Below are positions 12,234-20,014 of a stretch of 23,448 bases of DNA, in pieces (positions within the stretch are counted from its first letter, which is position 1; every line of letters begins with the position of its first letter). The notes under the pieces were generated by a model, which saw nothing but the letters and a program-made list of their open reading frames with translations, made no database searches and was not told the origin of the DNA. The stretch is from a virus: positions 1-23,448 of the IMG/VR virus record IMGVR_UViG_3300025767_000129; one strand, written 5' to 3'. A program made the position numbers and the translations under genes.

Positions 12234-12845
12234 ATGAATTATGATTTTATTGAAGTGGGTACATCTGATTTTGATACCCTTATACAAGACGCAACCGATC
12301 AATGTATTGGTCTGTGCATTGAACCAATCAAGTTCTATTTAGATCGACTACCAAACAAACCAAACGTTAAGAAAATCAATTCTGCGATTTCTTTTGATGG
12401 AAAAGTAGGTCGTGATAAAGTTTATTATATTCCTCTTGAGACAATTCAGAAACACAACATGCCTCTTTGGATTCGCGGCTGTAATTCAATAGGTGACTAT
12501 CACTATCAACACAAAAAGAATAATCTTCAATCAGTTGTAGAAACAATTGATGTTGATACGATACCTTTAGGTGACATCTTTGAACAGCATAATGTTGATA
12601 CACTTACTATATTAAAAATTGATACAGAAGGCGGAGATTGTTTTATATTAAATTCGTTTCTTCCTTTTCTTGAATCTAATGAAAAAGAACGTTGGCCTTC
12701 ATGGATTGAATTTGAAACAAACATCTTAACACCAAAAGAAACGGTAGACGATACGATTCGTAAATACTGTGATCTTGGTTATACAGTAGCAAGACGTGGA
12801 GTTGGAGAAGAGAACTCAATCTTACAAAGTCCTTTGTGTAAATAA
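12234..12845 (+). CDS. FkbM-like methyltransferase, 203 aa
   Basis: The N-terminus YDFIEVGTSDFDTLI is an altered motif I (usual form DvGaNxGxft), and GLCIEPIKFYLDRLP supplies the acidic strand-2 end typical of FkbM proteins. The later KIDTEGGDCFILNSFLPF matches the family motif (lKIDtEGxE). It is shorter at the N-terminus than the 242-aa FkbM protein upstream and similar to it only in motifs, so the two are distant relatives rather than a recent duplication. Proteins of this form are common in marine T4-like phages. Substrate unknown. No good ribosome site is visible before the ATG. Confidence 0.8.
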   Translation: MNYDFIEVGTSDFDTLIQDATDQCIGLCIEPIKFYLDRLPNKPNVKKINSAISFDGKVGRDKVYYIPLETIQKHNMPLWIRGCNSIGDYHYQHKKNNLQSVVETIDVDTIPLGDIFEQHNVDTLTILKIDTEGGDCFILNSFLPFLESNEKERWPSWIEFETNILTPKETVDDTIRKYCDLGYTVARRGVGEENSILQSPLCK

Positions 12846-12848
12846 CCA

Positions 12849-12877
12849 TTGACATTCACAGTGAAACCTGTTATAAT
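12849..12877 (+). promoter_or_regulatory. Early sigma-70 promoter for uvsY
   Basis: Perfect TTGACA-17-TATAAT preceded by AATAACCA. It begins three bases after the stop of the 203-aa gene. Expected start near 12884, 25 bases ahead of the uvsY ATG. It should read through uvsY, the two unknown genes and uvsW, which are all tightly coupled. Confidence 0.9.
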
Positions 12878-12908
12878 TGTAATGAATTTAAAGTTTATGG
12901 AATAGATT

Positions 12909-13346
12909 ATGGATACGAATGATATAGCAGCAATATGGGCAGCTGACTCGCCAATAGATGAAACCAACCTCCTAGGTGAAAGTAAAAGAATCCCATCGTT
13001 ACACAGTAAGTACTATAATCTTTATTATAGGGAAGTCTTGCGTGTTAAAAAGTTAAAGGCAGAATATAAAGAATTGGAAATGGACAAACGTAATTGGTAC
13101 GATGGTTCTATGGCCGAAGAAGATCTGAGAGAAAAAGGATGGAAGCCGTTTCAAAGAAAGGTAATAAGAAACGATTTGGATAAACATATTCAAGCAGACA
13201 AAGATGTTATTAAATTAAGTCTTACGATTGATTTCCATACGGCAAACGCAAACTACCTCGAAGATATTATTAAAACAATACACAGTAGAAACTTCATTGT
13301 TAAGAATATGATTGATATATTGAAGTTTCAGTCTGGAGATTACTAA
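12909..13346 (+). CDS. uvsY: UvsY recombination mediator
   Basis: A 145-aa helical protein (T4 UvsY is 137). Residues 30-60 contain LHSKYYNLYYREVLRVKKLKAEYKELEMDKRNWYDG, which matches the UvsY helix 'kYxxlyxxExlrlkkLexexkkl...k..YY.G'. The later ADKDVIKLSLTIDF and IIKTIHSRNFIVKNMIDILKFQSG match the conserved 'aDkdVlk...l......ldaIksRgFaIkhmiD...F..G'. UvsY helps load the RecA-like UvsX on single-stranded DNA coated by gp32 during recombination-dependent replication. No uvsX lies in this window. The downstream gene begins directly after its stop. Confidence 0.93.
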   Translation: MDTNDIAAIWAADSPIDETNLLGESKRIPSLHSKYYNLYYREVLRVKKLKAEYKELEMDKRNWYDGSMAEEDLREKGWKPFQRKVIRNDLDKHIQADKDVIKLSLTIDFHTANANYLEDIIKTIHSRNFIVKNMIDILKFQSGDY

Positions 13347-13565
13347 ATGAACTGGTTCACAAAGTTTTGGAGCAAGCCTGAGGTTCAACAGCGAGAAACT
13401 CTTGTCATAGACATGATGAAGGACGATGTTGACCCTGAAGAACTAACAATTGAAAACGCATATAAGACAAGATGGATTTGGTACCATACAATATTAGCAA
13501 TAGGTATCTTTTTCACTAACATATTATTAATCTCAATACTTTTATTATTGGCAATTAAATTATGA
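13347..13565 (+). CDS. Membrane protein, 72 aa, unknown
   Basis: Residues 1-42 are polar (MNWFTKFWSKPEVQQRETLVIDMMKDD...) and 43-70 are strongly hydrophobic (WYHTILAIGIFFTNILLISILLLLAIKL), giving one C-terminal membrane anchor with the N-terminus in the cytoplasm. The start touches the stop of uvsY with no gap, and its stop overlaps the next gene as ATGA. A membrane protein between recombination genes is unexpected; no function is known to me. Confidence 0.78.
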   Translation: MNWFTKFWSKPEVQQRETLVIDMMKDDVDPEELTIENAYKTRWIWYHTILAIGIFFTNILLISILLLLAIKL

Positions 13566-14029
13566 ATCCATACGCAGCAGATATATCTGAAGAATTAAAA
13601 AGAACCATTTATAATGGCTTTTGTTCTATTCAGGAAATCAAAGGAATACCATTAAGAACTCAACAAGGTATGTTACTTGCATTAACTGGTATGTTAAAAG
13701 AACATGGTTGGGCAGTGATTGGTATTACTGAAGCAGCTGCATTACGTATTCAAGAGAACGAATATAAAAGACCAAAGAAAATCAATCGTGCACATATCTA
13801 TTCAAGAAAAGAAACAGCAGAGATTCTATTTTCGAAGTATTGGACATATACTGATTTTTGGGATTTCTTTTTAGAACGTGATTGTTGTGTATTAGCAACA
13901 TCTAAGGAAAATTATTCAAAACAACCCGAAGACCTATGGAGACAAGTACCAAAGGGTATGTTTCAATCTGTAGGGTTTGCATTTAAATGTGGAAAAGAAG
14001 AAGCAGGATGGCTTAAAGAGCAATTATGA
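13562..14029 (+). CDS. Hypothetical protein, 155 aa, between uvsY and uvsW
   Basis: A soluble alpha/beta protein. The N-terminal half has helices ISEELKRTIYNGFCSIQEIKG and TQQGMLLALTGMLKEHGWAVIGIT. The middle KKINRAHIYSRKETAEILFSKYWTYTDFWDFFLERD is basic then aromatic, followed by CCVLATSKEN and a C-terminal GMFQSVGFAFKCGKEEAGWL. The 'NRAHI.SRKETA.ILF' and 'VLATSKEN' stretch hints at an HNH-like or other nucleic-acid enzyme, but I cannot place a full catalytic set, so no function is given. It overlaps both neighbours by ATGA, so it is translated with uvsW and may share its process. Confidence 0.75.
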   Translation: MNPYAADISEELKRTIYNGFCSIQEIKGIPLRTQQGMLLALTGMLKEHGWAVIGITEAAALRIQENEYKRPKKINRAHIYSRKETAEILFSKYWTYTDFWDFFLERDCCVLATSKENYSKQPEDLWRQVPKGMFQSVGFAFKCGKEEAGWLKEQL

Positions 14030-15519
14030 GTGAAAGAATAGAAGTAGAATTAATTGATTCAGTATATATGCGCATTAAAGCGGATGCTGGATTAAAAACA
14101 GAGTTGTCTGATTTCTTTGCGTTTAAACCAGAAGGTTATCAGTTCAGTCCAAAATACAAAGCAAGAGTATGGGATGGAACCATTCGGTTGTTTCAAGCAA
14201 TGCGTCCTGTATTGTATGTTGGTCTATATCCGCATCTAAAAAAGTTTTGTGAACAAAGAGATTATATTTTAGAGGCACCAGCGTCAATAGCAGAACGGGA
14301 GAATATCGAAGATGGCTACGTTGAAGAGTTGGCTGAAGAAATTAATTGTAAGTTTAAACCAAGAGACTATCAAATTGAGTACATCAATAACGCTCTGCGT
14401 AACCGTAGATCTTTATCTCTATCACCGACATCATCTGGTAAGTCTTTAATTATTTACCTGATACAACAACATTACTATCAAGCACTCGGTTTAAGAACAT
14501 TGATTATTGTTCCTACGATATCTTTGGTACATCAGATGGCTGGTGACTTTGTTGATTACGGTTGTGATGAGAACTCTATCTATAAAATACAAGGTGGTGT
14601 TGATAAGAATACGAAAGCACCGATAGTAATCTCTACTTGGCAATCTTTGGTCAAACAAGATAAGGATTGGTTTGGTCAATTTGGTTGTGTGATGGGAGAT
14701 GAAGCTCATACCTTCCAAGCAAAGTCATTAACAACTATTATGCATAAACTTGAACATTGCGAATTCCGTCATGGATTTACTGGTACTCTAAAGTCTGCTG
14801 AAAGTAAAACTCATAGATTAGTACTCGAAGGTTGTTTCGGAGAAGTAAAAAGAATCGTATCTACAAAGAAATTAATGGACGAAGGTACGGTTGCTGATTT
14901 TGAAGTAAAGGCTATTGTATTGAATCATAGTAACGAAGCGAAGGCTGCGTTTAAAAAGGCAATGGGACAGGTAAAAGAATCTGTTAAGAAGTGGCCTGCT
15001 GAACGTGAATTCATAGTGAATCATACAGGTAGAAACAATTTTATTAAGAACCTTGTACATTCTTTAAAAGATCAGAATAACTTAATTCTATTTGACTTGG
15101 TTGAGAAACACGGCAAGATACTTGAACCTATGCTTCATAAAGAAGGACGTGAACTACATTTTATTTACGGTGCTACGAAAGGAGAAGAACGTGAACGCAT
15201 TCGACATTTGGTTGAGAACGACCCTGATAAGAAACATGATATACTCGCATCCTATGGAGTCTTTAGTACTGGTGTTAATATTAAACGACTTGATAATGTA
15301 ATCTTTGCTTCTTCGAGTAAATCTGAGATTAAAGTATTACAATCAATTGGTAGAAGTTTGCGTAAAGCTGAGGACTCGCAGAAAGCGGTCCTCTATGATA
15401 TCGCTGATGATTTGTCGGTGGGAAGTTACGAAAACTATACATTAAAACATTTTAAGTCGAGAATCGAAATCTACTCTTCAGAGGAGTTTGCATTTAAGAT
15501 CTTTACAATTGATATCTAA
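14026..15519 (+). CDS. uvsW: UvsW RNA-DNA / DNA helicase
   Basis: A 497-aa superfamily 2 helicase, close to T4 UvsW (about 500). The N-terminal domain (1-100, YKARVWDGTIRLFQ) matches the UvsW substrate-recognition domain. Helicase motifs are RDYQ (113-116), Walker A PTSSGKS (134-140), DEAH (225-228), FTGTL, STG (SYGVFSTGVN) and motif VI QSIGRSLRK. UvsW unwinds R-loops and branched DNA, turning off origin-dependent replication and driving recombination-dependent replication. In T4 it is a late gene. Here it is coupled to uvsY and early transcription, and an opposing early promoter sits just past its stop (15551-15579). Confidence 0.95.
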   Translation: MSERIEVELIDSVYMRIKADAGLKTELSDFFAFKPEGYQFSPKYKARVWDGTIRLFQAMRPVLYVGLYPHLKKFCEQRDYILEAPASIAERENIEDGYVEELAEEINCKFKPRDYQIEYINNALRNRRSLSLSPTSSGKSLIIYLIQQHYYQALGLRTLIIVPTISLVHQMAGDFVDYGCDENSIYKIQGGVDKNTKAPIVISTWQSLVKQDKDWFGQFGCVMGDEAHTFQAKSLTTIMHKLEHCEFRHGFTGTLKSAESKTHRLVLEGCFGEVKRIVSTKKLMDEGTVADFEVKAIVLNHSNEAKAAFKKAMGQVKESVKKWPAEREFIVNHTGRNNFIKNLVHSLKDQNNLILFDLVEKHGKILEPMLHKEGRELHFIYGATKGEERERIRHLVENDPDKKHDILASYGVFSTGVNIKRLDNVIFASSSKSEIKVLQSIGRSLRKAEDSQKAVLYDIADDLSVGSYENYTLKHFKSRIEIYSSEEFAFKIFTIDI

Positions 15520-15550
15520 TCATACTATATACCTTAAAGCCGATAGTCTT

Positions 15551-15579
15551 ATTATACAAGGACTTTTGGTAAATGTCAA
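15551..15579 (-). promoter_or_regulatory. Early-type promoter directed antisense into uvsW
   Basis: On the minus strand a perfect TTGACA-17-TATAAT preceded by AAAAAACTA. Transcription should begin near 15544 and run leftward into the 3' end of uvsW, which lies on the plus strand. No minus-strand gene follows. The core and flanks are as good as those of promoters that serve genes here, so chance is unlikely. Confidence 0.85.
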
Positions 15580-15585
15580 TAGTTT

Positions 15586-15603
15586 TTTTCATATTTGTGA
15601 AAA
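15586..15603. repeat. Palindrome between divergent promoters
   Basis: TTTTCA and TGAAAA are a perfect 6-bp inverted repeat around TATTTG, midway between the minus -35 (15574) and plus -35 (15617). The region is A/T-rich and could act as a shared upstream element or an operator. No U-tract terminator structure is seen. Confidence 0.45.
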
Positions 15604-15616
15604 TAAATTTAAACCA

Positions 15617-15645
15617 TTGACATGCAAGAGTAAATAGATTATAAT
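15617..15645 (+). promoter_or_regulatory. Early sigma-70 promoter for gene 55
   Basis: Perfect TTGACA-17-TATAAT preceded by AAACCA. Expected start near 15652, about 30 bases ahead of the gene 55 ATG. It is back to back with the antisense promoter at 15551-15579. Confidence 0.9.
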
Positions 15646-15681
15646 AACTACAATATTTAAACAAAGGAGTTTGTATTTGAA

Positions 15682-16215
15682 ATGGCTAAGAAAAAGAACT
15701 ACGTAAACAATAAAGATCTCCTTGCCGCATTAATCGAATATAAGAGTAAGTGCGTCGAGGCAGAAGAAAGTGGAGAGAAGAATCCACAAGTGCCTGATTA
15801 CATCGGCAAGTGCATTATGTTAATTGCCCAACGATTAGCAACACGACCAAATTTCAGTGGATACATGTATAAAGAGGAAATGGTCTCAGACGGAATAGAG
15901 AACTGTCTACAATATATACATAACTTTAATCCAGAGAAATCTCAAAACCCATTTGCTTATTTTACGCAAATCATTTGGTATGCATTCCTACGCAGAATCT
16001 CGAAAGAGAAGAAGCAGATGTATATTAAATTTAAAGCATCACAAAGACAAACGCTTGAGAATGAAGTATTTGATTCTACTGGTGAAGCTGTGTCCGCTAA
16101 TATATTACCTGATTACATTAATGAATTCATTGATGATTTTGAAGGCAAGCTTAAAGCGGCAAAAGTAAAGAACGATGCTGACGCAGAAGAAAAAAAGAAC
16201 AACGCAGCTGAGTAA
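15682..16215 (+). CDS. 55: Late-promoter sigma factor gp55
   Basis: The 177-aa product matches T4 gp55 (185). The N-terminal YVNNKDLLAALIEYKSKC is the hallmark, followed by the region 2-like IGKCIMLIAQRLATRPNFSGYMYKEEMVSDGIENCLQYIHNF-type helices (about 40-82) and FAYFTQIIWYAFLRRISKEKKQMYIK. The factor replaces sigma-70 on host RNA polymerase and directs it to the late octamers such as 5043-5050. Residues 160-177 are charged and disordered; T4 gp55 ends in a sliding-clamp-binding tail, and I see only a weak match to it here. AAGGAG stands 12 bases upstream, somewhat far. Driven by an early promoter, as expected for a switch factor. Confidence 0.94.
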   Translation: MAKKKNYVNNKDLLAALIEYKSKCVEAEESGEKNPQVPDYIGKCIMLIAQRLATRPNFSGYMYKEEMVSDGIENCLQYIHNFNPEKSQNPFAYFTQIIWYAFLRRISKEKKQMYIKFKASQRQTLENEVFDSTGEAVSANILPDYINEFIDDFEGKLKAAKVKNDADAEEKKNNAAE

Positions 16216-16220
16216 AAGTT

Positions 16221-16610
16221 ATGTTAGATTATGATAACCCATTTGATTGGAAGAAACCTTCTATTCAAATTGTAGGTAAATGGCAACCCTGGCATGCAGG
16301 TCATACAAATTTATTTAAAAAGGCCTTGACATTCACAGGACAAGTTGTTATAATAGTCAAAGAAGTATATAAATCGGAAGGAGAAGACGCTCCATTCGGT
16401 GAGATAGATGTTATCAATTCTATAACGATAGCACTAGAAAGAGAAGGCTTCTATGATGGACAGCATTATGTTATAGTATGTACTCCAAATATTGTTGGGT
16501 CCCTCAACGGACTTGGTAATGGAATATCTAACTATGATATGAAACCGTCTAAAGATTATATTATGTCAAGTGAAATTAGACAATCATTGAGAGAAGAAGG
16601 TAAATTATGA
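16221..16610 (+). CDS. Cytidylyltransferase-like nucleotidyltransferase, 129 aa
   Basis: A short HIGH-type nucleotidyltransferase. The ATP/CTP-binding motif is GKWQPWHAGH (19-28) with His25 and His28, following a strand IQIVG. The C-terminal motif MSSEIRQSLREEG is the family's 'iSSTxIR'-type phosphate-binding segment. At 129 residues it is a minimal form, like the glycerol-3-phosphate or NMN/pantetheine-phosphate transferases but lacking specific signatures. Similar genes are annotated as cytidylyltransferase next to gene 55 in marine T4-like phages. Substrate unknown. It overlaps the deformylase gene as ATGA and contains a perfect promoter at 16326-16354. Confidence 0.8.
   Translation: MLDYDNPFDWKKPSIQIVGKWQPWHAGHTNLFKKALTFTGQVVIIVKEVYKSEGEDAPFGEIDVINSITIALEREGFYDGQHYVIVCTPNIVGSLNGLGNGISNYDMKPSKDYIMSSEIRQSLREEGKL
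16326..16354 (+). promoter_or_regulatory. Early-type promoter inside the nucleotidyltransferase gene
   Basis: Perfect TTGACA-17-TATAAT with TTGACATTCACAG like the uvsY promoter. It lies in codons 36-45 of the nucleotidyltransferase, and a transcript from it would begin near 16361 and carry the deformylase, 47 and 46 genes but not the full nucleotidyltransferase. Confidence 0.7.
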
Positions 16611-17185
16611 AATTAGTATCTACAAAGGATCCAATTCTATTTAAAGAATTACAAGATGTTGACATCAAAAATCCACAGATTGATTTAAAGCAAACCAAGG
16701 AAGATATGGTAGAGCTGATGGTCTCCAAAAGAGGTCTAGGGTTATCTGCTTCTCAAGTTGGTATTGATTATAAAGTGTTTATTATCGGTGAAGACAAAGA
16801 GAATACAATGATGTTCGTTAATCCTAAAGTCCTATCTGTCTCGGAAGAAACAGAACTTGACTTTGAAGGATGTCTTACCTACCCTGATGTGTTTCTCAAA
16901 ATGCATCGACCAACATCCGTTGAAGCTTCGTGGTATGATGAAGATGGTAATCCACAAACCGGAAACTTTGAAGGTTATACCGCAAGATGTTTCTTACATG
17001 AATTTGACCACCTACATGGAGTTGTATTTTCTCAGAAAGTATCTCAACTCAAATGGGATAGAGCATTAAAGAAGAAGAAAAAAATTACAAAGCAAAGAAA
17101 CCAAATGACAGCTTATATCGCACGCGCCCAAGCAGCAATAGACAACGCAAAAGCCGAACAAGAAAAATCTGCCACCCAGGAGTAA
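16607..17185 (+). CDS. def: Peptide deformylase
   Basis: A 192-aa metalloenzyme that removes the formyl group from nascent protein N-termini. All three motifs are present: GLGLSASQ (43-50, family GxGxAAxQ), EGCLTYP (87-93, with the metal-binding Cys89) and HEFDH (131-135, with the two His ligands and Glu132). A Lys-rich C-terminal extension (about 148-192) is longer than the compact bacteriophage forms and ends in a helix (RAQAAIDNAKAEQEK). Phage-encoded deformylases are known from marine T4-like phages and vibriophages; they may speed processing of phage or photosystem-type proteins. It overlaps the upstream gene by 4 bases, and gene 47 follows after one base. Confidence 0.95.
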   Translation: MKLVSTKDPILFKELQDVDIKNPQIDLKQTKEDMVELMVSKRGLGLSASQVGIDYKVFIIGEDKENTMMFVNPKVLSVSEETELDFEGCLTYPDVFLKMHRPTSVEASWYDEDGNPQTGNFEGYTARCFLHEFDHLHGVVFSQKVSQLKWDRALKKKKKITKQRNQMTAYIARAQAAIDNAKAEQEKSATQE

Positions 17186-17186
17186 T

Positions 17187-18248
17187 ATGAAGATCGCGAT
17201 CGTTACCGATATTCACATCGGTGTCCGTGGAGATAGCAAAGTATTCCACGAAGTTCAAAGAAAGTTTTTCGAAGAATTATTCTTTCCATATATTGATGAA
17301 CATGGTATCACAACCGTGTTTGATCTTGGGGATACATTCGACCGTCGTAAGTATATTAATTATGCGTCACTATCGGCAGGTAAATCATTCTTCTTTGACA
17401 ATTTAGCAAAACGTAACATAGATTTCCACGCGCTTGTTGGTAATCATGATACTTACTATGCGAGTACTAACGAAATCAATAGTATGAATCTATTGACCAA
17501 AGAGTATCCGCAGTTTACTTTATATCAAGACGACGGAGTAGAATTGGAAATTGGTTCAACTAAATTCCTTATGCTACCTTGGTTGAATAAAGAGAACGGC
17601 GAAAAGAATCTAGAAATCGTAAAGAATTCTAATGCTAATATATTGATGGGACATCTTGAAGTGCAAGGTTTCGAGATGATGAAAGGTGCATTGTGTACCC
17701 ATGGTATTGATATGAACGTGTTTAAGAATTTTGAATCTGCGTTCTCTGGTCATTTCCACCATCCTTCAAGATATGGTAATGTTGAATACCTTGGATCACC
17801 TTATGAAATGACATGGTCTGATTATAAAGGTAGTCGAGGCTTTCATGTATTTGATACTGAAACGAGAGAGATGGTTAAGATTGAGAATCCTAATCGTGTA
17901 TTCTATAAAGTATTCTATGACGATGAGGGTTGGACTGTTGATGATGTTGCGAATTACGATGTAGAACAATATCGAGACAAGTTCGTTAAGGTAATCGTAC
18001 AGAATAGAACTAACGCATATCTTTATGATATGTTTATGGGTCGTATGTCTGAATGTGGTGCGGTAGATGTTAGAGCCGTTGATGACCATTTAAATTTAGA
18101 CGCAGCAGGTGTTGATGAGATACTTGACGAAACAAAAGATACGACAGAAATATTATCACAATACATTGATGGTCTTGAGACTACAATTGATAAGGTTAAA
18201 GTAAAAACTGTATTGGATGATTTATATCATGAGGCACTTAGTTTATGA
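17187..18248 (+). CDS. 47: Recombination nuclease subunit gp47 (Mre11-like)
   Basis: A 353-aa calcineurin-type phosphoesterase (T4 gp47 is about 340). Metal-binding motifs: DIH (8-10), LGDTFDRR (47-54), GNHD (85-88), GHLE (in MGHLEVQG) and SGHFHHPS (187-194). The C-terminal part should cap onto gp46. The gp46/gp47 complex resects DNA ends to make 3' tails for recombination and degrades host DNA. The stop overlaps gene 46 as ATGA, so the two subunits are co-translated. Confidence 0.95.
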   Translation: MKIAIVTDIHIGVRGDSKVFHEVQRKFFEELFFPYIDEHGITTVFDLGDTFDRRKYINYASLSAGKSFFFDNLAKRNIDFHALVGNHDTYYASTNEINSMNLLTKEYPQFTLYQDDGVELEIGSTKFLMLPWLNKENGEKNLEIVKNSNANILMGHLEVQGFEMMKGALCTHGIDMNVFKNFESAFSGHFHHPSRYGNVEYLGSPYEMTWSDYKGSRGFHVFDTETREMVKIENPNRVFYKVFYDDEGWTVDDVANYDVEQYRDKFVKVIVQNRTNAYLYDMFMGRMSECGAVDVRAVDDHLNLDAAGVDEILDETKDTTEILSQYIDGLETTIDKVKVKTVLDDLYHEALSL

Positions 18249-19957
18249 GAATTAACTTTGAGAAGGTTAAATATAAAAACATACTATCGACAGGAAACGT
18301 ATTTACAACAGTTGAACTAAATCAAGTTCCTAGTACATTGATCGCAGGATCAAATGGTTCAGGTAAAAGTACATTGCTTGATGCAATTGTATTTGGTCTA
18401 TACGGCCGACCTTTTCGTAATATCAACAAAGCACAGCTTGTTAACTCTATTAATAATAAAGAACTCATTATAGAATTATACTTTACAGCAGGTGGTGATA
18501 AGTACAAAATCCTTCGTGGTATCAAACCTAATCTCTTTGAGATATGGAAGAATGGTGCAATGATTAATAAAGATGCATCTATTCGAGACTATCAAGGATT
18601 CCTCGAAGACGATATTCTAGGTATCAACTTTAAAGCATTCAATCAAATCGTAGTACTTGGTTCTGCTACTTATATTCCTTTTATGGAATTGAGAGCATAT
18701 CAACGTCGAGAGATTATCGAAGACCTATTGGATATTCAAGTATTCTCTGTTATGGGTACATTGGCAAAAGAACGTATGTCAAGTATCAAGACTGATATTA
18801 ACGAAAACAAATACGAAATAGAAATGGTTGAGAGCAAAATCGTATCTCAAGAAGAAAGCGATGAAGCAATACGTAATCTAAAATCTATTGAAGTTGATAA
18901 GATCAAAGAAAAGATGAGTGGTCATATCGATGATATAGAAACTAAGAATAGTACTATTGATTCTCAAGATGAGATTATAAAAGTACTCTACGACGATATC
19001 TCTGATAAACCTGAAGAAAAGAAAAAGTTCTCTGATGCAACCGAAAAGAGAGCTGAACTTGAAAGATCTCGTGTTGCGTTTGAAAAGGAACTATCGTTCT
19101 ACGAACACAATGATGATTGCCCAACATGTAAGCAGGGTATTGCCCACGACTTTAAACAAGAACAAATTATAGATAAGAATCAACAGAAGGCTAAGATTGA
19201 GAAAGGTCTTGTTGAAATAGCAGACGTACTTACAAAACATCAGACTCGTTTAGGTTCTATCTCAAAAATCGAAGAACAGATTCAATCAGTTAACTTTAAG
19301 ATCTCTGAGATCCGAGCTGAAATCAAAATGTCCAAGAATGCTCTAATGAGTTATAAAAAGGAACTTGATAATGCTCAAAAGGAAGTTGCTGAAATTGATA
19401 CTTCTAAACTTGAGAATCTACAAAAGAGAATAGATAAGCTAACTGCAAGTCGTACTGAACTTCTTGATGAACATGAGGTACTCAATATTGTTCAATTGAT
19501 ATTGAGAGACGGTGGTATCAAGGCAAAGATTATTTCTCAGTACATTCCTGTAATTAATAAACTTATCAACAAGTATCTTGCTGCGTTTGATCTGTTCGTT
19601 GACTTTCAACTTGACGAAGAGTTTAATGAAGTAATACGTTCAAGGTTCAGAGACAAGTTCACCTATGCTAGTTTTTCCGAAGGTGAGAAACTACGTATCA
19701 CACTATCAATCATGTTGGCTTGGAGATCAGTTGCTAAACTGAGATCCTCCGTTTCAACTAACCTATTGATACTTGACGAAACACTCGATGGTGCATTGGA
19801 TGGAGTTGGTATTGAAAGTTTGATTGAAACACTACATGGATTGAATAACGATGACAACATCTTTGTGATATCGCATCGTGGTGATCAGTTCGCTGAAAAG
19901 TTTGAGAACAACCTCAAGTTTGAGAAAATCAAGAACTTCTCGGAGTTAGTACAATAA
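18245..19957 (+). CDS. 46: Recombination nuclease subunit gp46 (Rad50-like)
   Basis: A 570-aa SMC/Rad50-type ATPase (T4 gp46 is 560). Walker A GSNGSGKS (35-42), a coiled coil from about 170 to 420 rich in Glu and Lys, a zinc hook CPTC (292-295) near its middle, the ABC signature SFSEGEK (476-482), Walker B LLILDET (507-513) and the His switch ISHRG. With gp47 it forms the end-resection complex of recombination-dependent replication. Its order 47-46 is the same as in T4. A new early promoter begins three bases after its stop. Confidence 0.96.
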   Translation: MRINFEKVKYKNILSTGNVFTTVELNQVPSTLIAGSNGSGKSTLLDAIVFGLYGRPFRNINKAQLVNSINNKELIIELYFTAGGDKYKILRGIKPNLFEIWKNGAMINKDASIRDYQGFLEDDILGINFKAFNQIVVLGSATYIPFMELRAYQRREIIEDLLDIQVFSVMGTLAKERMSSIKTDINENKYEIEMVESKIVSQEESDEAIRNLKSIEVDKIKEKMSGHIDDIETKNSTIDSQDEIIKVLYDDISDKPEEKKKFSDATEKRAELERSRVAFEKELSFYEHNDDCPTCKQGIAHDFKQEQIIDKNQQKAKIEKGLVEIADVLTKHQTRLGSISKIEEQIQSVNFKISEIRAEIKMSKNALMSYKKELDNAQKEVAEIDTSKLENLQKRIDKLTASRTELLDEHEVLNIVQLILRDGGIKAKIISQYIPVINKLINKYLAAFDLFVDFQLDEEFNEVIRSRFRDKFTYASFSEGEKLRITLSIMLAWRSVAKLRSSVSTNLLILDETLDGALDGVGIESLIETLHGLNNDDNIFVISHRGDQFAEKFENNLKFEKIKNFSELVQ

Positions 19958-19960
19958 CCA

Positions 19961-19989
19961 TTGACATTCTCCGTCAACTAGTATATAAT
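19961..19989 (+). promoter_or_regulatory. Early sigma-70 promoter for gene 43
   Basis: Perfect TTGACA-17-TATAAT preceded by AATAACCA and followed by GG. Expected start near 19996, about 19 bases ahead of the polymerase ATG. It gives the polymerase its own unit, apart from the 55-to-46 operon. Confidence 0.9.
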
Positions 19990-20014
19990 GGTTGTTCAAA
20001 TATAAAAAGGCATT

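Noticed and set aside
16658-16690. TTGACA inside the deformylase gene
   Set aside because: No -10-like hexamer stands at 16-18 bases; chance match.
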